Below are positions 8,780 through 16,743 of a stretch of DNA of 64,000 bases, piece after piece. Positions within the stretch are counted from its first letter, which is position 1. Each line of letters opens with the position of its first letter. The notes beneath the pieces were generated by a model that ran no database searches, was not told the DNA's origin, and saw only the letters and a list, made by a program, of their open reading frames with translations. The stretch covers positions 535,209-599,208 of the forward strand of contig NZ_DF158896.1 of NCBI RefSeq assembly GCF_000307265.1. Reading direction: 5' to 3'. The translations under genes were made by a program, and so were the position numbers. Origin of the DNA: Oscillibacter ruminantium GH1. Its GTDB lineage: Bacteria; Bacillota; Clostridia; Oscillospirales; Oscillospiraceae.

Positions 8780-8813
8780 GCGGGACGGCCAGCTGGCCGG
8801 CTGACCGTCCCGC
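8780..8813 (+). promoter_or_regulatory. Intercistronic hairpin between hgdB and gcdA
   Basis: Arms 8780-8788 (GCGGGACGG) and 8805-8813 (CCGTCCCGC) pair perfectly, with a GC-rich interior. No T run follows, so it looks like an mRNA processing or stability element and not a terminator. Confidence 0.55.
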
Positions 8814-8854
8814 TCTCCCTTCTCCGGCCAAAATATATGATAAGGTGGTACGAT

Positions 8855-10624
8855 ATGAGCGCATTTGGCTACTCCATGCCTTCTTACTTCCAGAACATGC
8901 CCCAGCTGGGCACGCCGCTGAACGCGGTGAACGAGGAAAACGCAAAGTCCCTGCAGGATGTCGAAACCGCGTATAACGCGGAAGTTGAGGCCGCCCTCAG
9001 CGCCGGCCGCAGCGACGAGTCCCTCAATCAGTCCGGTCAGATGACCGCCCGGCAGCGTCTGGAGATTCTGGTGGACGAGGGTACCTGGTGCCCGCTGGAC
9101 AGCCTCTACAACCCCGGCAACAACAAGGATGGTTCCACCGGCGTTTTGATCGGCATGGGCAAGATCCATGACAAGTGGGCGGTGATCATCGCCTCCGACA
9201 ACAAGAAGCTGGCTGGCGCGTGGGTTCCCGGGCAGGCGCTGAAGCTGACCCGTGCCACGGATATCGCCAAGATGCTCCGCATCCCTCTGGTGTACGTGCT
9301 GAACTGCTCCGGCGTGAAGCTGGATGAGCAGGAGAAGGTTTATGCAGGCCGCGTCACCGGCGGCACGCCCTTCTATCGCCACGCCGAGCTGGAGCAGATG
9401 GGCATTCCCGTTCTGGTGGGCATTTACGGCACCAACCCCGCCGGCGGCGGTTATCACGCCATCAGCCCCACTATCCTGATTGCCCATGAGAAGGCCAACA
9501 TGGCCGTCGGCGGCGCGGGCATCGTGGGCGGCATGAACCCCAAGGGTTATGTGGACGACGAGGCGGCCAACGCCCTGATCGACGCCACCGTGAATGCCGG
9601 CAAGATTGACCCTCCCGGTGCGGTGCACATCCATTTCGGCGAGACCGGTTTCTTCCGCGAGGTCTATTCCGGCGAAGAGGGCGTTCTGGCTGCGATCCAG
9701 AAGTACATGGACGCAATCCCCGGCTACAACGAAAACTTCTTCCGCGTGGCCGACCCCATGGAGCCTGCTCACAAGGGCGAAGAGCTGTATACCCGTGTGC
9801 CTTTCAACCAGAAGCGCGCCTATGACGTTCGTGAAGTGCTGGCCTGCCTGTTCGACAACAGCGAATTCATGGAATACAAGAAGGGCTACGGCCCCGAGAT
9901 CGTCTGCGGTCTTGCCCGGGTCAACGGCCTTCTGACCGGTATTGTTACCAACTATCAGGGCCTTCTGCCCAATTATCCCGAGTATCGGGGCGCAGGCGCT
10001 GTGGGCGTGGGCGGCAAGCTGTACCGTCAGGGCCTGATCAAGATGAATGAATTCGTCACCATGTGCGGGCGCGACCGTCTGCCCATCGTGTGGATTCAGG
10101 ATACCACCGGTATCGACGTGGGCGACCCCGCCGAGCAGGCTGAGCTGCTGGGCTTGGGCCAATCTCTGATTTATTCCATTCAGAACGCCAAGGTTCCCCA
10201 GATGGAGATCACTCTGCGCAAGGGTACCGCCGCTGCCCACTATGTCATGGGCGGCCCTCAGGGTACCGAGCGCAACGTCTTCAGCATCGGCACCGCCGCC
10301 ACCGAGATCTACGTGATGCACGGCGAAACTGCCGCTGCCGCCATGTATGCCCGCCGTCTGGTCAAGGACAAGAAGGAAGACAAGGATCTCCAGCCCACTA
10401 TTGACAAGATGAACAAGCTGATTCAGGAGTATTCCGATAAGTCCCGTCCCGCCGCATGCGCCAAGACCGGCCTTGTGGACGAGATCGTGGAGCTGCCCAA
10501 GCTGCGCAATTATCTCTGCGCGTTTGTGGGAGCCGCCTATCAGAATCCCGAGTCCATCTGCCCGTTCCATCACATGATGACCCCGCGGATCATCCGTGAC
10601 TGGAACAACCTGATGAACAAGTAA
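8855..10624 (+). CDS. gcdA: Glutaconyl-CoA decarboxylase subunit alpha (carboxyltransferase)
   Basis: Transfers the carboxyl group of glutaconyl-CoA to the biotin of GcdC, giving crotonyl-CoA. The start at 8855 (MSAFGYSMPS) follows AAGGTGG; this gives 589 residues against 587 in Acidaminococcus. Two carboxyltransferase halves of the crotonase-like fold are visible, with GTNPAGGGYHA and MAVGGAGIVGGM in the first and IQDTTGIDVGDPAE plus YVMGGPQGTERN in the second. It opens the gcdADCB set, whose membrane subunit uses the decarboxylation to export sodium. Confidence 0.95.
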   Translation: MSAFGYSMPSYFQNMPQLGTPLNAVNEENAKSLQDVETAYNAEVEAALSAGRSDESLNQSGQMTARQRLEILVDEGTWCPLDSLYNPGNNKDGSTGVLIGMGKIHDKWAVIIASDNKKLAGAWVPGQALKLTRATDIAKMLRIPLVYVLNCSGVKLDEQEKVYAGRVTGGTPFYRHAELEQMGIPVLVGIYGTNPAGGGYHAISPTILIAHEKANMAVGGAGIVGGMNPKGYVDDEAANALIDATVNAGKIDPPGAVHIHFGETGFFREVYSGEEGVLAAIQKYMDAIPGYNENFFRVADPMEPAHKGEELYTRVPFNQKRAYDVREVLACLFDNSEFMEYKKGYGPEIVCGLARVNGLLTGIVTNYQGLLPNYPEYRGAGAVGVGGKLYRQGLIKMNEFVTMCGRDRLPIVWIQDTTGIDVGDPAEQAELLGLGQSLIYSIQNAKVPQMEITLRKGTAAAHYVMGGPQGTERNVFSIGTAATEIYVMHGETAAAAMYARRLVKDKKEDKDLQPTIDKMNKLIQEYSDKSRPAACAKTGLVDEIVELPKLRNYLCAFVGAAYQNPESICPFHHMMTPRIIRDWNNLMNK

Positions 10625-10661
10625 GAAAGGAAAGAGAAGCGTTTGCTTCTGAGGTGAATGT

Positions 10662-10958
10662 ATGATCCATAACGCTATGGGCATGGGCGAAGCCGGCATC
10701 GTTTCTATTGCCAGTATGCTGGTGGTGTTTGCAGTTTTGCTGCTTCTCTACGTGCTTTTGATCGTGTCCGGCAAGATCGCCACCCGCAATGTCGGAAAAG
10801 CCGCCCCCGCCGCTTCTTCCACCGGAGCTGCCGCCGCCCCTGCGGCTGCACCCAAGCAGGATGACGCAGAGCTGATTGCCGTTCTTTCCGCCGCAATTGC
10901 GGAGTATGAGCGCGCGAAATGCAATCCCTTTATTCGCAATCGACAGGATCTGGATTAA
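10662..10958 (+). CDS. gcdD: Glutaconyl-CoA decarboxylase subunit delta
   Basis: A 98-residue OadG-like small subunit. One membrane span (about residues 16-37, SMLVVFAVLLLLYVLLIVSG) is followed by an Ala/Pro-rich linker and a short helical tail beginning near QDDAELIAVLSAAIAEYE. In related sodium pumps this subunit anchors and assembles the complex at the membrane. Length is close to the 107 residues of the Acidaminococcus subunit. It lies between gcdA and gcdC in the conserved order. Confidence 0.88.
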   Translation: MIHNAMGMGEAGIVSIASMLVVFAVLLLLYVLLIVSGKIATRNVGKAAPAASSTGAAAAPAAAPKQDDAELIAVLSAAIAEYERAKCNPFIRNRQDLD

Positions 10959-11014
10959 GACTGTCCTGTTTAAAATTTTCAAAAATATTTGTACAATTTA
11001 AAGGAGAAATCGAC

Positions 11015-11416
11015 ATGAGAGCTTATACGATCACTGTCAATGGGAAGACCTATGATGTTCAGGTGGCTGAAAACGGTACTGCCGCCGCTCCCGCCGCTGC
11101 GCCCCGCATCCAGAGCGTGACTCCCGTTGCTGCTCCTGCTGCCGCCCCTGCCGCTGCTCCTGCTCCCGCCGCTGCCCCCGCCCCCGCTGCTGCTCCCGCC
11201 GGCGCCGGCGACATCACCGCGCCCATGGCCGGCAAGGTTCTCTCTGTCCCCGTCAAGGAGGGTGACGCTGTGACCGCCGGACAGGTGCTGCTGACCTTTG
11301 AGGCCATGAAGATGGAGAACGAGGTCATGGCCCCCTCCGCAGGCACTGTTACCAAGGTATTTGTTGCGGTTGGCGCTCAGATCGAGGCCGGTACTCAGCT
11401 GATTCAGATCGGTTGA
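11015..11416 (+). CDS. gcdC: Glutaconyl-CoA decarboxylase biotin carrier subunit gamma
   Basis: A 133-residue carrier. The start at 11015 follows AAAGGAGAAAT. After an N-terminal segment comes a flexible Ala/Pro linker (about residues 25-65), then a biotinyl domain with the attachment motif FEAMKMEN, whose Lys near residue 99 would carry biotin. It shuttles carboxyl-biotin between GcdA and the membrane subunit GcdB. The linker has nearly pure Ala/Pro composition, as in the Acidaminococcus and Clostridium symbiosum subunits. Confidence 0.95.
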   Translation: MRAYTITVNGKTYDVQVAENGTAAAPAAAPRIQSVTPVAAPAAAPAAAPAPAAAPAPAAAPAGAGDITAPMAGKVLSVPVKEGDAVTAGQVLLTFEAMKMENEVMAPSAGTVTKVFVAVGAQIEAGTQLIQIG

Positions 11417-11435
11417 TCGGAAAGGAGCTTTCCGA

Positions 11436-12602
11436 ATGGATTTAATTACTGGAGTTGTCTCAGGTCTTGCCAGCACATCCGGCTTTGCCACGATGGACTG
11501 GCGGCAGCTGATCATGCTTGCCGTTTCCTGCGTGCTGCTGTATCTGGGCATCGTGAAGAAGTTTGAACCCCTGTTGCTGGTCGGTATTGCCTTCGGCATG
11601 CTGCTGACAAACCTCCCCGGCGGCGGAGTTTTTCACCCCGAGTTCTGGGGCGTGGACGTGAGTTACGGCACTGTGCTCCACGACGGCGGCCTTCTTGACC
11701 TGCTGTACATCGGCGTCAAGACCGGCCTGTATCCCTCTTTGATTTTCATGGGCGTTGGCGCCATGACCGATTTCAGCCCGCTGATTGCCCGTCCGTCTTC
11801 CCTGTTCATGGGCGCTGCGGCTCAGGGCGGCATCTTTGTGGCACTGCTGATGGCTACCGCCATGGGCTTTGCTCCCAATGTGGCCGCATCCATCGCCATC
11901 ATCGGCGGCGCGGATGGCCCCACCGCTATTTGGCTGACTAAAATCCTGGCTCCGGAGTATCTGGGTCCCATTGCCATTGCGGCCTATTCCTACATGGCGC
12001 TGATTCCGCTGATTCAGCCGCCCATCATGAAGCTGCTGACCACGGAGAAAGAGCGGAAGATCAAGATGGAGACTCTGCGTCCCGTCTCCAAGACCGAGAA
12101 GATCGTTTTCCCGATCATGGTCACTATCGTCACCTGCTTGGTTCTGCCTTCTGTGGCGCCTCTGCTGGGCTGCCTGATGCTGGGCAACCTGTTCAAGGAG
12201 TGCGGCGTGACCGAGCGCCTCAGCGATACCGTCCAGAACGCCCTGATGAACATCGTTACCATTTTCTTGGGCATTTCTGTTGGCGCAACCGCTGTGTATG
12301 ACCGGTTCCTCAGCTGGGATACCATCAAGATCATTGTCCTGGGTCTGATCGCTTTCTGCTTCGCCACCGCCTGCGGCGTGTTGTTCGGCAAGCTGATGTG
12401 CATCTGCTCCGGAGGCAAGATCAATCCTCTGATCGGTTCTGCCGGCGTGTCCGCGGTTCCCATGGCTGCCCGTGTTTCTCAGGTCGTGGGTCAGAAGTAC
12501 AATCCCGCCAACTTCCTGCTGATGCACGCCATGGGCCCCAACGTGGCCGGCGTGATCGGCTCCGCAGTGGCTGCGGGCTGCCTGCTGAAGCTCTTCGGCT
12601 AA
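11436..12602 (+). CDS. gcdB: Glutaconyl-CoA decarboxylase subunit beta (sodium pump)
   Basis: A 388-residue integral membrane protein of the OadB/MmdB/GcdB family that decarboxylates carboxy-biotin and exports sodium ions. About ten hydrophobic segments are visible, and the family hallmark GGADGPTAIWLT stands near residues 153-164, where the known essential Asp lies. It closes the hgd-gcd operon, 19 bases after gcdC. The Acidaminococcus protein has 375 residues. Confidence 0.95.
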   Translation: MDLITGVVSGLASTSGFATMDWRQLIMLAVSCVLLYLGIVKKFEPLLLVGIAFGMLLTNLPGGGVFHPEFWGVDVSYGTVLHDGGLLDLLYIGVKTGLYPSLIFMGVGAMTDFSPLIARPSSLFMGAAAQGGIFVALLMATAMGFAPNVAASIAIIGGADGPTAIWLTKILAPEYLGPIAIAAYSYMALIPLIQPPIMKLLTTEKERKIKMETLRPVSKTEKIVFPIMVTIVTCLVLPSVAPLLGCLMLGNLFKECGVTERLSDTVQNALMNIVTIFLGISVGATAVYDRFLSWDTIKIIVLGLIAFCFATACGVLFGKLMCICSGGKINPLIGSAGVSAVPMAARVSQVVGQKYNPANFLLMHAMGPNVAGVIGSAVAAGCLLKLFG

Positions 12603-12762
12603 AACGTCGAGGCAAGTTCCATATCCCTCGCTTCCGCCTGTGGCGAAAAGCTCACTCATTGCGCTGCCTCTCCTCCTTCCAACCCAAACACTTCGTTGGT
12701 TTGCGTCGGAGAGGGTACGAGGGAGAGGGAGATGGAAGAGCAAAAGGTAAAAAGAATACGGC

Positions 12763-12795
12763 AAAGGGGCCGCCGCGTATCGCGGCGGCCCCTTT
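12763..12795 (+). terminator. Hairpin after gcdB, probable terminator
   Basis: Perfect 15-base arms 12763-12777 and 12781-12795 around a 3-base loop. The right arm ends in TTT but no longer T run follows, so some readthrough into the moxR gene is possible. The 160 bases between gcdB and the hairpin hold no convincing gene. Confidence 0.65.
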
Positions 12796-12831
12796 CGATC
12801 ATCCTAATGGAAACACTGCCATGGAGGTATT

Positions 12832-13635
12832 ATGAAAGAACTGCAAAGCACAAAAGACTATATCGCTTCGCCCGAACTGCTGCGGGTGGCGGACATTGCC
12901 CGGGCACTGCAAAAGCCCCTGCTCATCAAGGGCGAGCCGGGAACCGGAAAGACCATGCTGGCGGCAGCTATCGCGGAGTCGCTGGATATGGAGCTGATCG
13001 TCTGGAACATCAAATCCACCACCAAAGCGCAGGACGGCCTGTACGTCTACGACACTGTGGCCCGACTGTATGACAGCCAGTTTGGCGAGGGCGGCGTCAA
13101 CGATATCAAGAAGTATATCAAGCTGGGGAAGATGGGCGAGGCGTTCCGGTCTGAAAAGCAGGTGGTGCTGCTGATCGACGAGATCGACAAGGCTGATCTG
13201 GAATTTCCCAACGATCTTCTTTGGGAACTGGACCGGATGGAATTCTACATTCCCGAGACAAAGGAGACGGTTCGGGCAAAGAACCGTCCCATCGTTATTA
13301 TTACCTCCAACGCGGAAAAAGAGCTGCCGGACGCGTTTTTGCGGCGGTGCATTTTCCATTATATTGCGTTTCCCAATGCGGATATGATGGAGCAAATTGT
13401 CCGCGCTCATTATCCACAGCTGGATCAAACGCTGCTCACGCAGGCGTTGGAGCAGTTTTACCGTCTGCGGAACCGGGATTTGCAGAAAAAGCCCTCCACC
13501 AGTGAGCTGCTGGATTGGGTACAGGCGCTTAGCATTGGCGGCGTGAATCCCAAGCTGCTGCGGGATACTTTACCTTTTGCAGGGGTTCTTCTGAAAAAGA
13601 CGGAGGATCTGGATGCCGCTCGTCGGCAGCGGTAA
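12832..13635 (+). CDS. MoxR-type AAA+ ATPase
   Basis: A 267-residue AAA+ ATPase. Walker A GEPGTGKT lies at residues 34-41, Walker B LLIDEID near 110, sensor ITSN near 160 and the arginine finger region DAFLRRC soon after. MoxR proteins work with VWA-domain partners as chaperones that insert cofactors or assemble complexes. The VWA partner overlaps its 3' end by 23 bases, so the pair acts together. Their position right after the sodium-pump operon, behind a hairpin, raises but does not prove a role in maturing those enzymes. Confidence 0.9.
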   Translation: MKELQSTKDYIASPELLRVADIARALQKPLLIKGEPGTGKTMLAAAIAESLDMELIVWNIKSTTKAQDGLYVYDTVARLYDSQFGEGGVNDIKKYIKLGKMGEAFRSEKQVVLLIDEIDKADLEFPNDLLWELDRMEFYIPETKETVRAKNRPIVIITSNAEKELPDAFLRRCIFHYIAFPNADMMEQIVRAHYPQLDQTLLTQALEQFYRLRNRDLQKKPSTSELLDWVQALSIGGVNPKLLRDTLPFAGVLLKKTEDLDAARRQR

Positions 13636-14842
13636 GGCCATGTTCACGGGATTTTTCTACGCGCTCCGGCGATACGGCTTGGACGTATCCCTGAACGAAT
13701 GGCTGACGCTGATGGAGGCGCTGACGTTGGGACTCCACGGTTCCCAGCTGACGGACTTCTACTATCTTGCCCGCTGTATTTTAGTGAAAAGCGAGGCGGA
13801 TTTTGACCGGTTCGACTTGGCCTTCGCGGAATATTTCCGGGATGTGGAGTCCGTGCAGGAGCTGCCTGACGAGTTTTTGGAGTGGCTTGCCAAGGCCGCG
13901 CCGCAGCGGGACTTTGACCGGGATGAGGTGGACGCGCGTTTTGGCGGCGGCCTTGATTTAGAGGAGCTGAAAAAGATGCTGGCCCAGCGCCTTTCCGAAC
14001 AGACGGAGCGCCACGATGGAGGCGGCAAATGGGTTGGCACCGGAGGCACATCTCCCTTTGGACATGGAGGCTATAATCCGGCCGGTATCCGCATCGGCGG
14101 ACCGGGACGGCAGAAAAGCGCCGTGCAGGTGGCGGCGGAGCGGGACTACCGGGATTTCCGGCAGGACGCGGCGTTGGAACTGCGGCAGTTTCAAATGGCG
14201 TTTCGCCGTCTGCGGAATCTGACGGTGAAGGGCGACGGGCCGAAGGACGAGCTTCAGCTGGACGAGACGATTCAGGCCACATGCGACAACGGCGGCTTTT
14301 TGAAGCTGGCGTTTGACCGCCCCCGGAAAAACGACGTGCGCCTGCTGGTGCTGTTCGATTCGGGCGGGTCCATGTGGTCGTATTCGCACCTGTGTTCCCG
14401 GCTGTTTCACGCGGTTCACGAGGCCAGCCATTTCAAGGAATTGAAAACCTTCTACTTTCACAACTGTGTCTACGACGACCTGTTCACCACGCCGGAGTGC
14501 TGGTATCAGGACAGCGCCGATACCAAGGGGGTTTTGCAGGGGTTGAACAGCTCTTGGAAAATCCTCTTCGTGGGGGACGGGGCCATGGCTCCCAGTGAGC
14601 TTTTGAGCCGGGGCGGCTGTCTGGACTACTACCGGTCCAACAGTGACCCGGGTCTTGCGTGGCTTCGGCGGTTTGCGGCGAAGTCTGCCCATGTGGCGTG
14701 GCTGAACCCCATTCCACAGGAGCGCTGGGCATATACGTGGGGGAACTATACCATCGGACTGATTGGGCGGGAAATGCCCATGTTCCCACTGACCATCGAC
14801 GGGCTGGACGATGCGCTCCGCCACCTGATGGCTCCCCGCTGA
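13613..14842 (+). CDS. VWA domain protein of the CoxE type, MoxR partner
   Basis: Contains a C-terminal von Willebrand A domain with the metal site DSGGSM near residue 250, a variant of DxSxS, then LSRGGCLDYYRSN near 340. The start at 13613 has GGAGG at good distance; an internal ATG at 13640 (MFTGFFYALRRYG) matches how family members usually begin and is the alternative. CoxE-like proteins partner with MoxR ATPases in metal-enzyme maturation. A bidirectional terminator follows. Confidence 0.85.
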   Translation: MPLVGSGKAMFTGFFYALRRYGLDVSLNEWLTLMEALTLGLHGSQLTDFYYLARCILVKSEADFDRFDLAFAEYFRDVESVQELPDEFLEWLAKAAPQRDFDRDEVDARFGGGLDLEELKKMLAQRLSEQTERHDGGGKWVGTGGTSPFGHGGYNPAGIRIGGPGRQKSAVQVAAERDYRDFRQDAALELRQFQMAFRRLRNLTVKGDGPKDELQLDETIQATCDNGGFLKLAFDRPRKNDVRLLVLFDSGGSMWSYSHLCSRLFHAVHEASHFKELKTFYFHNCVYDDLFTTPECWYQDSADTKGVLQGLNSSWKILFVGDGAMAPSELLSRGGCLDYYRSNSDPGLAWLRRFAAKSAHVAWLNPIPQERWAYTWGNYTIGLIGREMPMFPLTIDGLDDALRHLMAPR

Positions 14843-14868
14843 AAAAGTGGGACGGCAACAAATGCAAA

Positions 14869-14897
14869 CGGCCCCGGAGGAATTCCCTCCGGGGCCG
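14869..14897. terminator. Bidirectional terminator between convergent genes
   Basis: Perfect 12-base arms 14869-14880 and 14886-14897 around AATTC. TTTATT follows closely on the plus side. It separates the VWA gene from the leftward membrane-protein gene. Confidence 0.75.
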
Positions 14898-14901
14898 CGG
14901 T

Positions 14902-15237
14902 TTATTCAATGTCCTGAATGTTCATTTTGTCCAGCTGACACTGTTTTTTGATTTTTTCCCGGCAGGCGAAATAGATACCCAGGAGAACGAACGTATAGAG
15001 ATTCCCTAAAATCAGCGTTATCGCGACTTGTCCGGCTATGGATGCGGCGGACATCCCCGGCAGACATGCTAGATTCAGCGTGGACACTAAAGACGGTAGA
15101 AAACAGAGAATGGGTAAAATCAGCCCCAGAAACTTATTATCCCGCTTGGAGAGAAAGATTTGCAGAAAAATGCCGCCTACGCCAAGCCCTAGAATAAAAA
15201 TCAGAATAAACCACATGAGATTCGTCATCAGCGTCAT
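14902..15237 (-). CDS. Small membrane protein of unknown function
   Basis: 111 residues with about three hydrophobic segments: residues 6-27 (LMWFILIFILGLGVGGIF), 37-57 and 66-92. A basic, Cys-containing tail follows (REKIKKQCQLDK). The start overlaps the stop of the DUF2089 gene (ATGA), so the two are made together. I do not recognise a family. Pairing of a DUF2089 regulator with a small membrane protein suggests a regulator-target or envelope-stress pair, but nothing in the sequence proves it. Confidence 0.75.
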   Translation of the reverse strand: MTLMTNLMWFILIFILGLGVGGIFLQIFLSKRDNKFLGLILPILCFLPSLVSTLNLACLPGMSAASIAGQVAITLILGNLYTFVLLGIYFACREKIKKQCQLDKMNIQDIE

Positions 15238-15539
15238 AGGGCGTCGCCCTCCTTAGTCTTTTTATACTCCTGGATCAGGATTTTTGCCGTGTCAAAATCC
15301 AGCTTCTCGTTCACCGCCAGCCGCTTGATGAGGGCAATATAAGGCTCACCCGCAGTCTCTTCGCTGATCTGGATTTTCTGGATCAGACGGTCCAGCCGCA
15401 GTCGTACCGTGGGATATGTCACGCCGTACTGCACGGCGATCTCCTTCAGCGAGCCGGAGGCCAGCAGAAATTTTTTGATAAACGCCACGTCCTCGTCTTC
15501 CAGATTTGCCATCCACTCGGGGACAACCTCCACAGCCAT
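15234..15539 (-). CDS. DUF2089-family putative DNA-binding protein
   Basis: 101 residues counted from the ATG at 15539 (MAVEVVPEW); a GTG three codons earlier is possible. The middle part, LASGSLKEIAVQYGVTYPTV, followed by RLRLDRLIQKI, is a helix-turn-helix of the type found in DUF2089 proteins, which are small predicted regulators. The C-terminal helix region (DFDTAKILIQEYKKTKEG) is also typical. It is first of a two-gene unit with the membrane protein. Confidence 0.8.
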   Translation of the reverse strand: MAVEVVPEWMANLEDEDVAFIKKFLLASGSLKEIAVQYGVTYPTVRLRLDRLIQKIQISEETAGEPYIALIKRLAVNEKLDFDTAKILIQEYKKTKEGDAL

Positions 15540-15618
15540 GGTTATCACCTGCCTTATTTAATTTTATTAACTATAACATTTAATATTATGAAAGTCAAAT
15601 TTTATTTTAACTTTAATA

Positions 15619-15654
15619 AAAATATCCCGGCCCTATGCAGGGCCGGGATATTTT
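15619..15654 (-). terminator. Terminator of the sugar operon
   Basis: Arms 15619-15633 and 15640-15654 pair perfectly over 15 bases around a 6-base loop. It lies 16 bases past the galM stop; on the minus strand the stem ends in TTTT and runs into T-rich sequence. Confidence 0.8.
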
Positions 15655-15669
15655 GCAGAGCGAAGAAGA

Positions 15670-16728
15670 TTAGATTGTGCCAAAGCGGTAGACCGTGGTG
15701 TGGTCGAAGGTCTCGCCGGGGGCCAGCACGGGCTGAGCGAAGGCGGGACAGTTGGTGGCGTTGGGGAAGAACTGGGTTTCCAGACAGAAGGCCCAGCGCT
15801 TGGCGTAGGGTGCGCCGCCCTTTCCGGCGGGGCAGCCATCCAGATAATTGGCGGAATAGAACTGAATGCCGGGCAGAGTGGTTTCCACGTCCATGGAGAT
15901 GCCGGTTTCCCAGCACAGAGCGCGGGCGGCGGGACGCAAAGCGCCCATTGCCCCGTCCACGGCCCAGTTGTGGTCGTATCCGCCCGCCCAGACGAGCTGG
16001 TCAAAATCGTCGTCGATGTGAGCGCCGATGGGGGTGGACCTCCGCAAGTCCAGAGGCGTGCCCTCCACGGGGGCAAGAACCCTCACCGGCAGAGATTCGC
16101 TGTTTGCGGGGGTGAAATTCTCCGCAAAGATTTGCATTTCCTGCTTCAGTACCGGCCCGGAATCGTGGCCCGCCAGATTGAAATAACTGTGGTTCGTCAG
16201 GTTGCAGACGGTCATCCTGTCGGTTCGCGCCGTGTATTGGATGGACAACGCACCGTTGAGCAGCGTATAGGTCACCAGAACCGACAGCGTGCCGGGATAA
16301 CCCTCCTGCATGTGGGGACTGACAAGGGACAGCATGACCTGCCGATCCGACACGGATTCCACATTCCAAATCTGCTTGTCAAAGCCTACGCCGCCGCCGT
16401 GAAGGTGATTGGCTCCGTCATTAGCCAGCAGGGGATAGGTCTGCCCGTCCAAGGTAAAGGAACTGCCGCCGATCCGGTTGGCGTGGCGGCCAATCAGCGC
16501 GCCGATGTATTTGTCCTGCTTTTGATAGTCCTCCATGGTGTCAAAGCCCAGCACCACGTCCACCGGGCGGCCCTGTTTGTCTGGAACGGTCAAAAACCGC
16601 AGCGCGCCGCCATAGGTCAAAATGCCGCAGGAAAACGCGCCGTCACGCAGGATGATCTGCTGTACCGCCTCGCCGGAGGCGGTGACGCCAAAGAAATTTG
16701 CGCCAAAGAAAGTTTCGTTTTCGTTCAT
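15670..16728 (-). CDS. galM: Aldose 1-epimerase (mutarotase)
   Basis: 352 residues, normal for the family. It interconverts alpha and beta anomers of aldoses so that the isomerase and kinase receive the right form. Family blocks: NRIGGSSF near residue 62, GANHLHGGG with a catalytic-type His near 93, NLTNHSYFNLAGH near 165 with the second His, and LETQFFPNATN near 315, where the catalytic Glu is expected. It is last in the leftward sugar operon, 15 bases after the isomerase. Confidence 0.92.
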   Translation of the reverse strand: MNENETFFGANFFGVTASGEAVQQIILRDGAFSCGILTYGGALRFLTVPDKQGRPVDVVLGFDTMEDYQKQDKYIGALIGRHANRIGGSSFTLDGQTYPLLANDGANHLHGGGVGFDKQIWNVESVSDRQVMLSLVSPHMQEGYPGTLSVLVTYTLLNGALSIQYTARTDRMTVCNLTNHSYFNLAGHDSGPVLKQEMQIFAENFTPANSESLPVRVLAPVEGTPLDLRRSTPIGAHIDDDFDQLVWAGGYDHNWAVDGAMGALRPAARALCWETGISMDVETTLPGIQFYSANYLDGCPAGKGGAPYAKRWAFCLETQFFPNATNCPAFAQPVLAPGETFDHTTVYRFGTI

Positions 16729-16743
16729 AGCGATAATGCCCCT

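Noticed and set aside
7553-10699. Minus-strand open frame of 1048 codons opposite hgdB and gcdA
   Set aside because: It lies fully antisense to two certain genes, has no ribosome site at a sensible start and no recognisable domain. GC-rich coding DNA often leaves the opposite strand open.
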